64,000 nt of DNA from the NCBI GenBank assembly GCA_023897205.1, contig JAHWDD010000003.1, forward strand, positions 4,219,665 through 4,283,664. Direction: 5' to 3'. This DNA comes from Exophiala sp. HKRS030. Its lineage: Eukaryota; Ascomycota; Eurotiomycetes; Chaetothyriales; Herpotrichiellaceae. The notes under the pieces are model-generated. The model was not told the DNA's origin, made no database searches, and saw only the letters and a program-made list of their open reading frames with translations. The position numbers and the translations under genes were made by a program. Of the stretch, positions 11,957 to 20,450 are shown in pieces (the stretch's first letter is position 1; the number at the start of each line of letters is the position of its first letter).

Positions 11957-12598
11957 ATTGGAGTGTCTGGGAGGAGGGTGTCGAATTCAACTCTGGTTCA
12001 AACAAAACCCGCAGGGGAAGCGAATAGCATTTCTTTTGCTATCTTGGGTATACGATTGAGCGTCTCTCGGATTCTGGTGGGTGTCGTCGTTGTTCGAATA
12101 GGGCGCAGATTGATTTGGACCCCATGAAACTGTCTTATGGTTAGAGTGGCATCTTGACGGTGATCGTGCAAACATTAATCAGGCAATCCAAGTTCTCCGC
12201 TCATGCAGACTTGGACCGCCACAGGGTCACCGAAGTTCCAGAATTAGGAATTCGGCGAGTGGCAAGCCTTGTCCGAGAGCGAGGCTAATGGGGCCCTGGG
12301 GGGGGTTCTGACGCGCGACCTGAGTTAGCGTGTCAAAATAATACCGAGTTCCAATTCTTTCCGCGATTTAGTTAGAGGAGTCCTTCGCCGCCGTACAAGG
12401 TAAGTATCGCGGACTCTACAGTACTCTCCCCTTATGACTTTCTTGCAGCTGTCCCAGTCACGTGCCAACTCATGAGCTGTGCTAAAGCCTAACAAGGGCA
12501 GGGCTTCCCCGCAGTCAGTAGAACCTGCGAGTGGAAGATATCAGATCGGCGCCTTATTTACAAGGTGAGCCTCATGCTAATCACAGAATGCCTCAATC
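11957..12598. promoter_or_regulatory. Shared divergent promoter of the mannosidase and MED20
   Basis: About 640 bp separate two divergent start codons, so this is likely a bidirectional promoter. A G8-type run lies near 12299-12306. The MED20 half also carries a likely 5'UTR intron (12400-12586). No further gene is seen. Confidence 0.5.
12400..12586 (+). other. Probable 5'UTR intron of MED20
   Basis: A consensus donor (CAAG|GTAAGT at 12400) is followed by a branch-point-like GCTAATCAC and a CAG acceptor ending at 12586, only 12 nt before the MED20 start codon. The spacing from branch point to acceptor is ideal. RNA reads spanning 12399-12587 would confirm it. Confidence 0.45.
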
Positions 12599-13498
12599 AT
12601 GACAATCACGGGGTAAGGGACCAGCCTCTTGACATGCTTTCATTGTGCTCACATCGTTAATCTATCAATTTCTTCTAGGCTCTTCTTCCAGCCCATCCTC
12701 GCAAACCAAACGTCCCCATCCTCCATCATAATCTCGCATATTTCGCGCTCCTCTCCAGCCCAACCTCTACCAACGTTTTTCCTCGACCACCGTCTCTTCG
12801 TCGATACGTCTTCCCTTTTGCCAAATGCGGATTCTTCACTCCGACGCTTCACGGCTATTCTGACCTTGTCTCATGCTCCTACCACCACGTACTTGGGCAC
12901 ATCGCCGCCGAAAGAGCAACAAAAAGCCACCGACAAAGAGAAGGAACAGCAGCATCAACAACTGCCTACTCCAACAATAATAACCATTCCATCCTCGGCC
13001 ACTGAGTCGTTCACCCAGCTCATTCGAACAAAGCTTCAACCTCAATGGGCACATCGTCAATCCCTGATCGTTGAAAATGGCACAGCATTGGCTCTCAGCT
13101 CTGACGAGTGGACCATTCGTATAGGAGACATCAAAATCCCCAGTCGACAAAATCAAGGCCCTCCCAACATCCGAGGGATGCTGATTGAATTGTCGCATAC
13201 GAAAAGCGCAGAAGGCAAGAGCTCACCGGAATCTGGGCCATCCGTCACCAAGGAAGAGGAAGCTGTCCTTCGTGAATACCTCAACTCCCTCATCCAGGGG
13301 ACCGGTGTCCAGCTTGAGAATAGTCACGCCATGTTTCGCAGAACGAGAATACCGAGCTCAAGTGACGCAATAAAGACTCCGGCGGAACCCGATTTTGCCC
13401 TCGCTTCGCTATACATGGATATGTTGAGAGGCTCTAGGGGTGAAAAAAATGTCCAAGTGCTGGATCAGCTAGTTTCAAGACGGGCGAATGCCGCCTAA
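12599..13498 (+). CDS. MED20: Mediator complex subunit 20 (Srb2/TRFP-like)
   Basis: Two exons are predicted: a 14-nt first exon, 12599-12612, then 12679-13498. The 66-nt intron has a GTAAGG donor and TTCTAG acceptor, and the product is 277 residues. The join gives 'MTITGLFFQP', the classic Med20 start. Further on are 'FFLDHRLFVDTSSLLP', 'LTLSHAPTTTYLG', 'WTIRIGDIKI' and 'IRGMLIELSHT', which follow the Med20 pattern in order. Med20 sits in the Mediator head module with Med8 and Med18 and contacts RNA polymerase II machinery. A longer frame could be read from 12629 inside the intron, but it would lose the conserved N-terminus. A Gln/Lys-rich insert ('KEQQKATDKEKEQQHQQ') interrupts the fold, as in other fungal copies. 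The call is confident. Confidence 0.85.
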
Positions 13499-14923
13499 AT
13501 ATTCATGTCCGTCTCGCAGGATCGATCACAGTGCAACCCCATGCGGATTCGGATTTAGAAATCAAATGTCATTCGTCATGTCAGCTGCTGCCCAAGATAA
13601 TTTCCCTCACGCATTAAGCCGAGCCCTCAACTCCAGCGTATATTTCTCGCACCGGGAACTTTCACCGATCCACTCCGGCGAACCTACTTAGACTTGCCCA
13701 CAACAGGACGACAGGTCAACAGCTGAGTTGTAGTCGACGAATAAGGCGGCGGAATGAGACTCTACAACCAACCAGCTTTCTCACACCACTCTGATTTATC
13801 CAGATTGTCCGCAGGATCGTCCATCCAGCAATCAAGGACCTGAGCCAAGGGCTGGCCAATCCCGAATGTACCATTACCTCACAGTCCTCAGACTTCGAGG
13901 TTGGACATGTGCAAAGCAAGGTGTTCTTGCGGATCCTTTGACTGAGGCACAAACACGGGCGAGACAAGCTACATAGGGCTCTTGAAGCGAGGTGTGTTTG
14001 TCGTATTCAGCAGTGTTCGTTGCACGCTGCAGACATTTCCGCCAGCTATCATCGATCATCGATCATCGATCATCGATCACATTGGGACTATATAGCGTAC
14101 TGGCCCTCAGACTCGTTGTTGCCACAAGCCTGGCTAGCGAGCGATGTATCCCAGTTCTTCACAAGGATCGAAGTCATGACGGAGCTCGTGGCAATCGTCC
14201 GATACAGCCAGATTATATTACCAGAACCAAGCTTCGAGAACGATGAGTGATCTTTGACAATCGGGATTCCAATCTTCAGGATTAAAGTAACCCCTGAGAT
14301 ATGTATGTATGCATGCATGCTATGATATTCCTATTTGAATCTTTGATACATGACATGATCCAAAAATAACCCTCGACTTCGTCCACAGATTAATCTTCTT
14401 GTGGCATTCCTTCTCGTGCCCTCGAAATTTCATGTCAGCTTCGACGGAGTTCCCTTGCGAACATTGACCCGCAGGAAATGCACAGCGAGCCAACGTTGAT
14501 TTTCATTTATGTTATTAACGTCTCGCTCGTCGGTACACGTGTTTTCGTCGTTTTTGCTCGTCCCTATGCATTTTGTGCAAAGACGTGAACCTCCCACTGA
14601 AAATGAATCCAGATCCGCGTGCGCCCATCCCAGATCAAAAGTCCAAAACGCCACTTAAAAGTTTTTCTCAATGTCTTCTAGAAAAACGCCGTGCCATGTG
14701 TGCTCAAAGTACAGAAAAGAAAACATCCGAAGTTGCAAGGATGTCTCGTGGAAGCGCCCTGTGCGGTCTTCCTCCGAAAGCCATTTCAAAGTCTTGTCCA
14801 ATATTGAATGCTGGGGTATCGATGATGCCTGCGCATACCTTGCGTTGAATGTAAAATGCTGATCAGAAAACCTCTCCATATGTACAACCATCTACCAACA
14901 AGTCGGTATTTTGTTAAATTTCC
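13499..14923. other. Intergenic, with a 7-bp tandem repeat
   Basis: No gene is supported. The spacer has four copies of CATCGAT at 14050-14077 and a short GTATGTATGCATGCATGC run near 14303. Small open frames here share no recognisable motif. It should contain the 3' ends of MED20 and of the flavoprotein gene. Confidence 0.45.
14050..14077. repeat. Four tandem copies of CATCGAT
   Basis: Four perfect 7-bp units run head to tail, flanked by partial copies. Because CATCGAT overlaps itself as ATCGAT palindromes, the run can also fold. It looks like ordinary slippage. Confidence 0.85.
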
Positions 14924-16990
14924 TTACCAAGTCTCCGCAATGTATTGGCCAGAAGATTTCTTCTCGTTCCAAAACTCTTGTGCTTGGTCATGGTTGAGTT
15001 TTCCTTTAGCCATGGCGACTTCCACCAAGGCTGCCTCAACTCCTTCTCCCATTCCCTTGCTACTGCCACAAACAAATACCCGTCCATCAATGGCATTGAT
15101 GATGAACCAGACCAAATCTGCTTGTGCGCGCACTTCCTCCTGGACATATCGACCTTCACCACGACGTGATTGCACTACTTTTTTCACTTTATCCTCGTGG
15201 ACACCCCAATCACCAGAGTAGAGCTCGTCGAGTAGACTGTCTCTGACACCCTGGAGAACCCAGACTTTGTTTGCACAGTTTGCTGACTTGAGACGACGGT
15301 GGACAAAGCCTCTGAATGGAGCTACACCAACACCGGCCCCAATAAGAAGCATTGGTCCATCGGAGACGAACTCTCGTGCCAAAGGATTGGCCATCAAACC
15401 CCGGAACATGGGTACTCGGAGATCCAGGTCTTTGGGATTCTTGCCTTCCTTCTCAGCTTGAATGAATTGTTTCGCTAGTCGTTCTAGGAAGCCAGAACCC
15501 ACACCAGTGCGTTGTCCAGCCGCATAATCATCGGCTTCGTGAACAGTGACAGCGATTTCGATGAGCCGGCGTTTAGTGGTTCCATCTTTTTGGTATGAAA
15601 CCATAGGATCTTGTGAAAGGGAGTAGAATCGTGGCATAAGTTGGTTGAGAGAGGCCAGGAGATGGTCCAGGGGCGGATTGGAGGATGGAAAGGCAGCTAA
15701 AAGTTGAGGAATTGTTGTGTAGGGACCAGTTCGCAGATCACAAAATGTGGCTTGACCTTGTGCCGAAGACAAGTAGTTCAGGATCATACGTTCATTTTCA
15801 TCCTCGGCAAATTCTCCTAGAAGTCGGAACAATTGTTTGGTAGGCGGATAACTTTGGATGTCGGAGCACCAGGTGAGGAGTTCTCTTCTGGTCGTGACGA
15901 GTTCTCGGGCCTCCTCTTCTCCCCAAATGGTGGGCCATCTTCCAGTGGTGGTCTTTAACAAGATCGGCCTGTCGCGTACAAAATTTGGCACTCCCAATCG
16001 ATCGAAGATTGCATCCACCATTGCGGGAGAGTTTGGTGCACAAATGCCGATTGCACCACCAACCACGAAGTCGACATCACCGCTTTCTTTAGGATAATCA
16101 GTCACGTCAATGTCGAAATGGTACGTCCTTTTCTCGGCACCGGGTTTTGTCAATTCGCGAGTGTGGAACAAGGGTGCTGAGAAGACTTCGAAAGGTGGGT
16201 GAGGCGTGACAAAGTTGGGAGGATGTTTCAACACCTCAGGAGCTGCGTTTGTGGTTTTTTGTTTAGGATTGGAAGATGACAGCGATTCAAAGGACACGGT
16301 CTTTGTTGGGAGTTCGACAATCTCAGTCAATTCGCTGTCCAGGCTCAATGGGCCAAGTCTGATTTTCAGACTTTTGTATGCGTCGTTGTCGGGTTCTTTG
16401 ACGGGCTTCCCTCCTAGCTCAGATCCTGTAGTCTTTAGCTCTTTGAGCATACAGCAGCCTCCACCGCAGCAGGCCTTTTGGATCATGGTGGTGCCAACGC
16501 CACGTTCGCCCAAGAACTTTCTGGCATCTTCAGAATCTTGGGAGACTAACAAGGTTGAGGCTCGTCGCTTCCGGGGTGTTTTGTCTTTAGAGTCTTGTCC
16601 AGGGAGTTCGTCCAGAGAGTCCTCGGACTGATCTTCGGTGATTGGAGTGGTAGGTGTGGTGTCAATACTGGAGGCATCGTCTGAATATTCTGCATTGTTT
16701 GTGGTGACAGCCGACAGTGGTGATTGGCTGAGTTGAGACTCGCTGAGAGGGACATTCCTCGTCTGTGCAGGTTCTTCGGGTATAGGATTGTTGGGGTGTG
16801 ATGTTTTGGTCTCTGGGATTGCGCGGGGCGCAGTTGAAGGAGTCGGAGTAGATTGCATGGTGGTGGACTTGGGTCTCAAAGAGGAGACACCTGAGGGAAT
16901 CAGCATGATGGTAATTATTGAAGTTGGTCTGAGACGTAGAAGGACATTGTTTCGAGAGTGAAATAGACCACGAGAGAAGATTGAGTGCAT
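14924..16990 (-). CDS. FAD/NADPH flavoprotein reductase, no FMN domain, CCGGGCC motif
   Basis: This is a 688-residue intronless protein. The C-terminal half is a ferredoxin-NADP reductase / CPR-like module. 'RFYSLS' (R454) is the FAD-binding RxYSxS motif, and 'LLIGAGVGVAPFRGF' (about 548-562) and 'VFVCGSSKGMGEGVE' (about 645-660) are the NADPH motifs. A terminal Trp can stack on the flavin, as in diflavin reductases. The flavodoxin-like FMN domain of CPR or sulfite reductase is absent. Instead there is a disordered Ser/Thr/Pro N-terminus and a tight cysteine cluster, ACCGGGCCM (C174, C175, C179, C180), that could bind metal or a cofactor. The first 30 residues are Arg-rich without acids, so mitochondrial import is possible. 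The electron acceptor is unknown. Confidence 0.75.
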   Translation of the reverse strand: MHSIFSRGLFHSRNNVLLRLRPTSIITIMLIPSGVSSLRPKSTTMQSTPTPSTAPRAIPETKTSHPNNPIPEEPAQTRNVPLSESQLSQSPLSAVTTNNAEYSDDASSIDTTPTTPITEDQSEDSLDELPGQDSKDKTPRKRRASTLLVSQDSEDARKFLGERGVGTTMIQKACCGGGCCMLKELKTTGSELGGKPVKEPDNDAYKSLKIRLGPLSLDSELTEIVELPTKTVSFESLSSSNPKQKTTNAAPEVLKHPPNFVTPHPPFEVFSAPLFHTRELTKPGAEKRTYHFDIDVTDYPKESGDVDFVVGGAIGICAPNSPAMVDAIFDRLGVPNFVRDRPILLKTTTGRWPTIWGEEEARELVTTRRELLTWCSDIQSYPPTKQLFRLLGEFAEDENERMILNYLSSAQGQATFCDLRTGPYTTIPQLLAAFPSSNPPLDHLLASLNQLMPRFYSLSQDPMVSYQKDGTTKRRLIEIAVTVHEADDYAAGQRTGVGSGFLERLAKQFIQAEKEGKNPKDLDLRVPMFRGLMANPLAREFVSDGPMLLIGAGVGVAPFRGFVHRRLKSANCANKVWVLQGVRDSLLDELYSGDWGVHEDKVKKVVQSRRGEGRYVQEEVRAQADLVWFIINAIDGRVFVCGSSKGMGEGVEAALVEVAMAKGKLNHDQAQEFWNEKKSSGQYIAETW

Positions 16991-18097
16991 TAGACAGCAT
17001 TACCAAACATTTGGTAGGGACAAAAAAGTATCAGGGTTGCAGCCCGCACCGCACGGGATTTGGGAAGGTGGGATAGAAGTCACGGGAGGGGGAGGGTGAG
17101 GGTGAGGGATGAACTTACGGAAGCTGGTCGAGGTGATGATGTAATGTGCGGAACTGGTAGTCTGGAAATTCGACCTTGCGCCACGATACACACAAAGCTC
17201 GGCCAAGCACGGTGTGAAAAAGGTTGGTAAGACACACAAGTTGCGACGGGTGAGTTATGTCGAGGGTATGGAGAGCATTTCAAGGAATTTCAGACATCTG
17301 CCGTGATGATGGCCGAGGAGAATCTAGAAGAGAATGTAGAAGAGTTCGTAGAAGATAGGTTTCGGGCTCTGGGAGGAGTTTTCGGTAGTGGTGATGTTGA
17401 GATTCGGCAGAGATCAAAAATTAAGTAGTTTAGACTGTAGAGTCTCGGGGCGGTTGGGGGAAGTTGGGACAGGGGAGCAGGGCAGAAAGAGTGTCAGGAA
17501 AAGGCCGGAACTGAAAGTGGCCAGGCCGGGAGATATTAACAAAGGTGGGAGGAGAAGGGAGCCAGCTAGGAGCAGGGTGGAATAAGAGAATTCAGCTGTA
17601 TCTGTACGGAGTAGATCTGTAGATTTGTACGGAATACTCTGTTCTTTGTGGATGCTGCGGTGGTGGTGTTGTACTCTGTATGTTGGTACCAGAGTTCCTT
17701 GCTCCGAAGGTGGTACGAGCAATCCTCGTCGGGCGTCTTAGGGCCAGAATGGGAGAATGGGAGAACGGGGAATGGGAAAAGGAGCATGCGCGGCCTGGGT
17801 CAGTTGGGCGATCTCCGAAACACCCGCGGATAAAGAGACAAGAGACAAGGGTTTAGGTAGTCCCCTAGGTAGGCACGCGTGGCACGGTAGGGTCGAGGGC
17901 TTAGGGGAGACTCGAGAGGGGGTAGGCGTTGATCTTATCAGATCCTACGTACGGAGTACAGCTTTTCAGACACCAGCTATGGCACTTTTTGCACTTGGGC
18001 TACTCTGCCCTCGTCGTACAGGCCCGCCTCCTTCCTACTCCCATGAACACTAACTCCCACTACTACCACCGCTACATGCCTAACTACCTGCTAGTAT
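16991..18097. other. Intergenic, G-rich upstream region of the flavoprotein gene
   Basis: This holds the promoter and leader of the flavoprotein gene. It has a four-tract G-rich block (17084-17108), copies of TACGGAGTA at 17605 and 17950 and a variant at 17628. No gene is supported: the open frames here are purine-rich and lack known domains. Confidence 0.45.
17084..17108 (+). promoter_or_regulatory. Potential G-quadruplex upstream of the flavoprotein gene
   Basis: Five closely spaced G-tracts (GGG, GGGGG, GGG, GGG, GGG) with 1-3 nt loops lie 94-118 bp upstream of the minus-strand start at 16990. The G-rich strand is the template strand of that gene. It meets the simple sequence rule for a G-quadruplex; any regulatory effect is inference. 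Confidence 0.35.
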
Positions 18098-19908
18098 CTA
18101 ACATCCTGCACAATGAAAGTCTTGTACAAAACTAAATCTCTCTGATCTTGATCTGGATCTGGATCTGTATCTCATTGCTTTTGCCCAAGCACTTCGTGTT
18201 TGATTGTCAATCAACTTCAACCATGTCGGTGTATCCACTCCAACAAAGCGAACCACGGCCTGCAACGTATGCTGCGGTTTCGGAGGGCTTCGTTGCCAAA
18301 AGTCTCCTTGGAGCACGGGCTGGGCTGGCTTCCTTCGCAGATCTAAGTACTCCCTACCTACGTACTCCGCCACTCCCGTTTCATAAATCCAGATAGGGAT
18401 TTCTCCGAGCCCAGCCCAGTATCTCGAATATGTCTTTCTCCCTCGGTGCCTTCTGATTCCAGTGCATAGCAGCAGCAGCCACAGTAGCAGTGTCGAACAC
18501 GTCGAATAGCTGACCCGACGTCGATGATGAGTCGACCCAAGGTACTCTACACTACATATGCTGCCCGAACTTTTCTCACCCGTGCTCCGTAGAACATCTA
18601 GAACTCTGGGTCCAGTTCTCAAGCTCCGACTCCGGTCTTGAACATCATTGATCGCCAGTCGTGCCATCGCGGCAAGTCTGGCATAATCATCAACAAAGCA
18701 AACGGCCGGATCGCCTTCCGCCACCCGCGGTCGCATTGTAGCATCTTGGAGAGAAGATAGACCAACATGATTCTTTGGATCTGCCCACCACTCTTTTCTT
18801 GGCAGTCCACTCGTTGCAAAAAATGCCCCGTTCTTTGGAGAAACTTGGAATCTAATCTGATCCAATCTGATCAAATTGCCCCTCATCAACCTCCATCCTC
18901 CCATGGAATTTGATTTTGATTTGTGTCACCGACTATCTAATCTGATGCTGCCCAAACCTTGCTGACTCGGCTACTTCCCACTTCCCACTTCCTAAACCCA
19001 ACGCTCGTCGGAATTTTTGTTCAAATCTCGCTTGGATTTCCATACTCAATCTCTCATCCCAACCACGAGGCTAATGTCTGCTGATCGATCTCCTCGGCTG
19101 CTAAGGCGAATCTAGAGACTACGGAGTATACAATAGCCATGCAGAAGGATTCACAATAAATAGGTCAGGCCAGCGCCTTTAATGTGACTCAGGCTCGTCT
19201 TTCCTGTCAATCTACGTATCGTGTGTCTAGTAAATATACTTGAAACCCCCAAATAAGTGCATAACCATCACTGGAATCATGACCTCTTCACTTTTAATAT
19301 TTAGCCGTCTAGAGAATATATTGACGTTGGTTGAAGCCAGGCAAGAATAACTGCATCCTGAGGATGTTCTGTGCTTTTGCCGGTGACCGGGTATTTCCGG
19401 AAGGTTTCATGACGCCACGTGAGGCTTGTGGCTGTCATCACGTGACAAAGCAGGCACCTCTTCACGTGACTGTAGAGCCGCAATACGATCACATCAGGTG
19501 CCGAATCAGTCCACCAATCCTAAACCGAGCCGAAGAAGGAATCAACAGCCTGGCGACCTGAACAATTAGTTGCCTCGACGTTGCACAAATCTCGGCCCTT
19601 TTTTGATCGAATCCCCTGAATATCGCCAGCCTTCTCACAATCGAAGCGTAGGAACATCCATTGATGCAAAAGCTCGACCGCATGGAACTGTCGGTCTGGC
19701 ACTACAGCTGTTGTTGAGGCGATCTGCGACATCAATCTCTGAGTCTCCGGCTTCCCATCAGCGACGACTTTCGACTCTTGTTCTTGTGTATACTCTCTCA
19801 CTTGATGACCTTCTGCTCCTGCGCAGATGTTTGCTTTGGGTTTCACCGCGTCCGGCGATTGTATCCGTGACGTACCCCATTCTGCTGGGTTTCCGGGTCA
19901 TTCATCCG
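18098..19908. other. Intergenic, gene-poor
   Basis: The longest open frame (18098-18904, minus) shows no known domain, and its 'SRSRSRS' end is simply translated from a GATCTG repeat near 18142-18170, so it is not called. TACGGAGTA occurs at 19120. CACGTGAC-like sites (for example GTCATCACGTGAC at 19434) are common but unassigned. Confidence 0.4.
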
Positions 19909-19910
19909 TA

Positions 19911-19944
19911 CGGAGGTACATGGGATAATTTTCCCAAAATTGCG
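19911..19944 (+). repeat. Left terminal inverted repeat of the MITE-like element
   Basis: It starts CGGAGGTACATGGG and includes the near-palindrome GGGATAATTTTCCC. It pairs with the right end at 20416-20448. A TA precedes it at 19909-19910. Confidence 0.8.
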
Positions 19945-20415
19945 ACCGTATAAGGTTATCACTATTCCTAATCCAGTTTAGCCCCCGCAATCCTCAATAC
20001 GGGCCCGAACACACCCTCCTACACCTACTAGGTGACCAGGCGTAAGCAAGGGAATAGGGATCTCTAGGGAGGTATACCCCTAAGGATACCTATAAGGGTA
20101 CCGAAAAAAATTCTAGTTATAGAGGCTTTCTGATTAAAGGCTAGCCTATCTCTAGCCTATATCTTTACTTATTTAGAGAATTTTTATAGGGAGCTTATAG
20201 GGCCTCTTTAAGCGATACCTATAGTAAAGCTATAGAGTAAAAAATAGAGGCCTATAATAGCCCCTATTAACGTACTCTAGATAAAGGCTTTAGGTAAAGG
20301 CTTTAGGGCTTATCTTAGGCCTAAGGAGCGGCGTGACAAAACGTGACGAAAGACTAGTCCTGAAATAGACTAATCCGTTTTCAAACTAGCTATATTAGGA
20401 ATGGCATACTAGTAG

Positions 20416-20448
20416 CGCATTTTGGGAAAATTATCCCATGTAGCTCCG
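20416..20448 (-). repeat. Right terminal inverted repeat of the MITE-like element
   Basis: Read on the minus strand it starts CGGAGCTACATGGG and continues as the left end does, with one substitution and one missing base. A TA follows it at 20449-20450. Confidence 0.8.
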
Positions 20449-20450
20449 TA

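Larger units (their letters stand above)
19911..20448. mobile_element. 538-bp MITE-like element with 33-34 bp TIRs and TA target
   Basis: The left end (19911-19944) and right end (20416-20448) are inverted copies that differ by one substitution and one single-base indel. Both contain TACATGGGATAATTTTCCC followed by AAAAT and GCG. Weaker similarity continues inward, with ATTCCTAAT and CAGTTT/TAGTTT in the same order. TA dinucleotides flank both ends (19909-19910 and 20449-20450), as expected for Tc1/mariner-type insertion. The interior is AT-rich, has no coding capacity and is almost free of CA and TG dinucleotides. Taken together this is a non-autonomous DNA transposon (MITE) altered by a RIP-like process. 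The superfamily assignment rests only on the TA duplication. Confidence 0.75.

Noticed and set aside
18098..18904. 268-codon minus-strand open frame
   Set aside because: No domain, and its Ser-Arg repeat is the translation of a GATCTG simple repeat.
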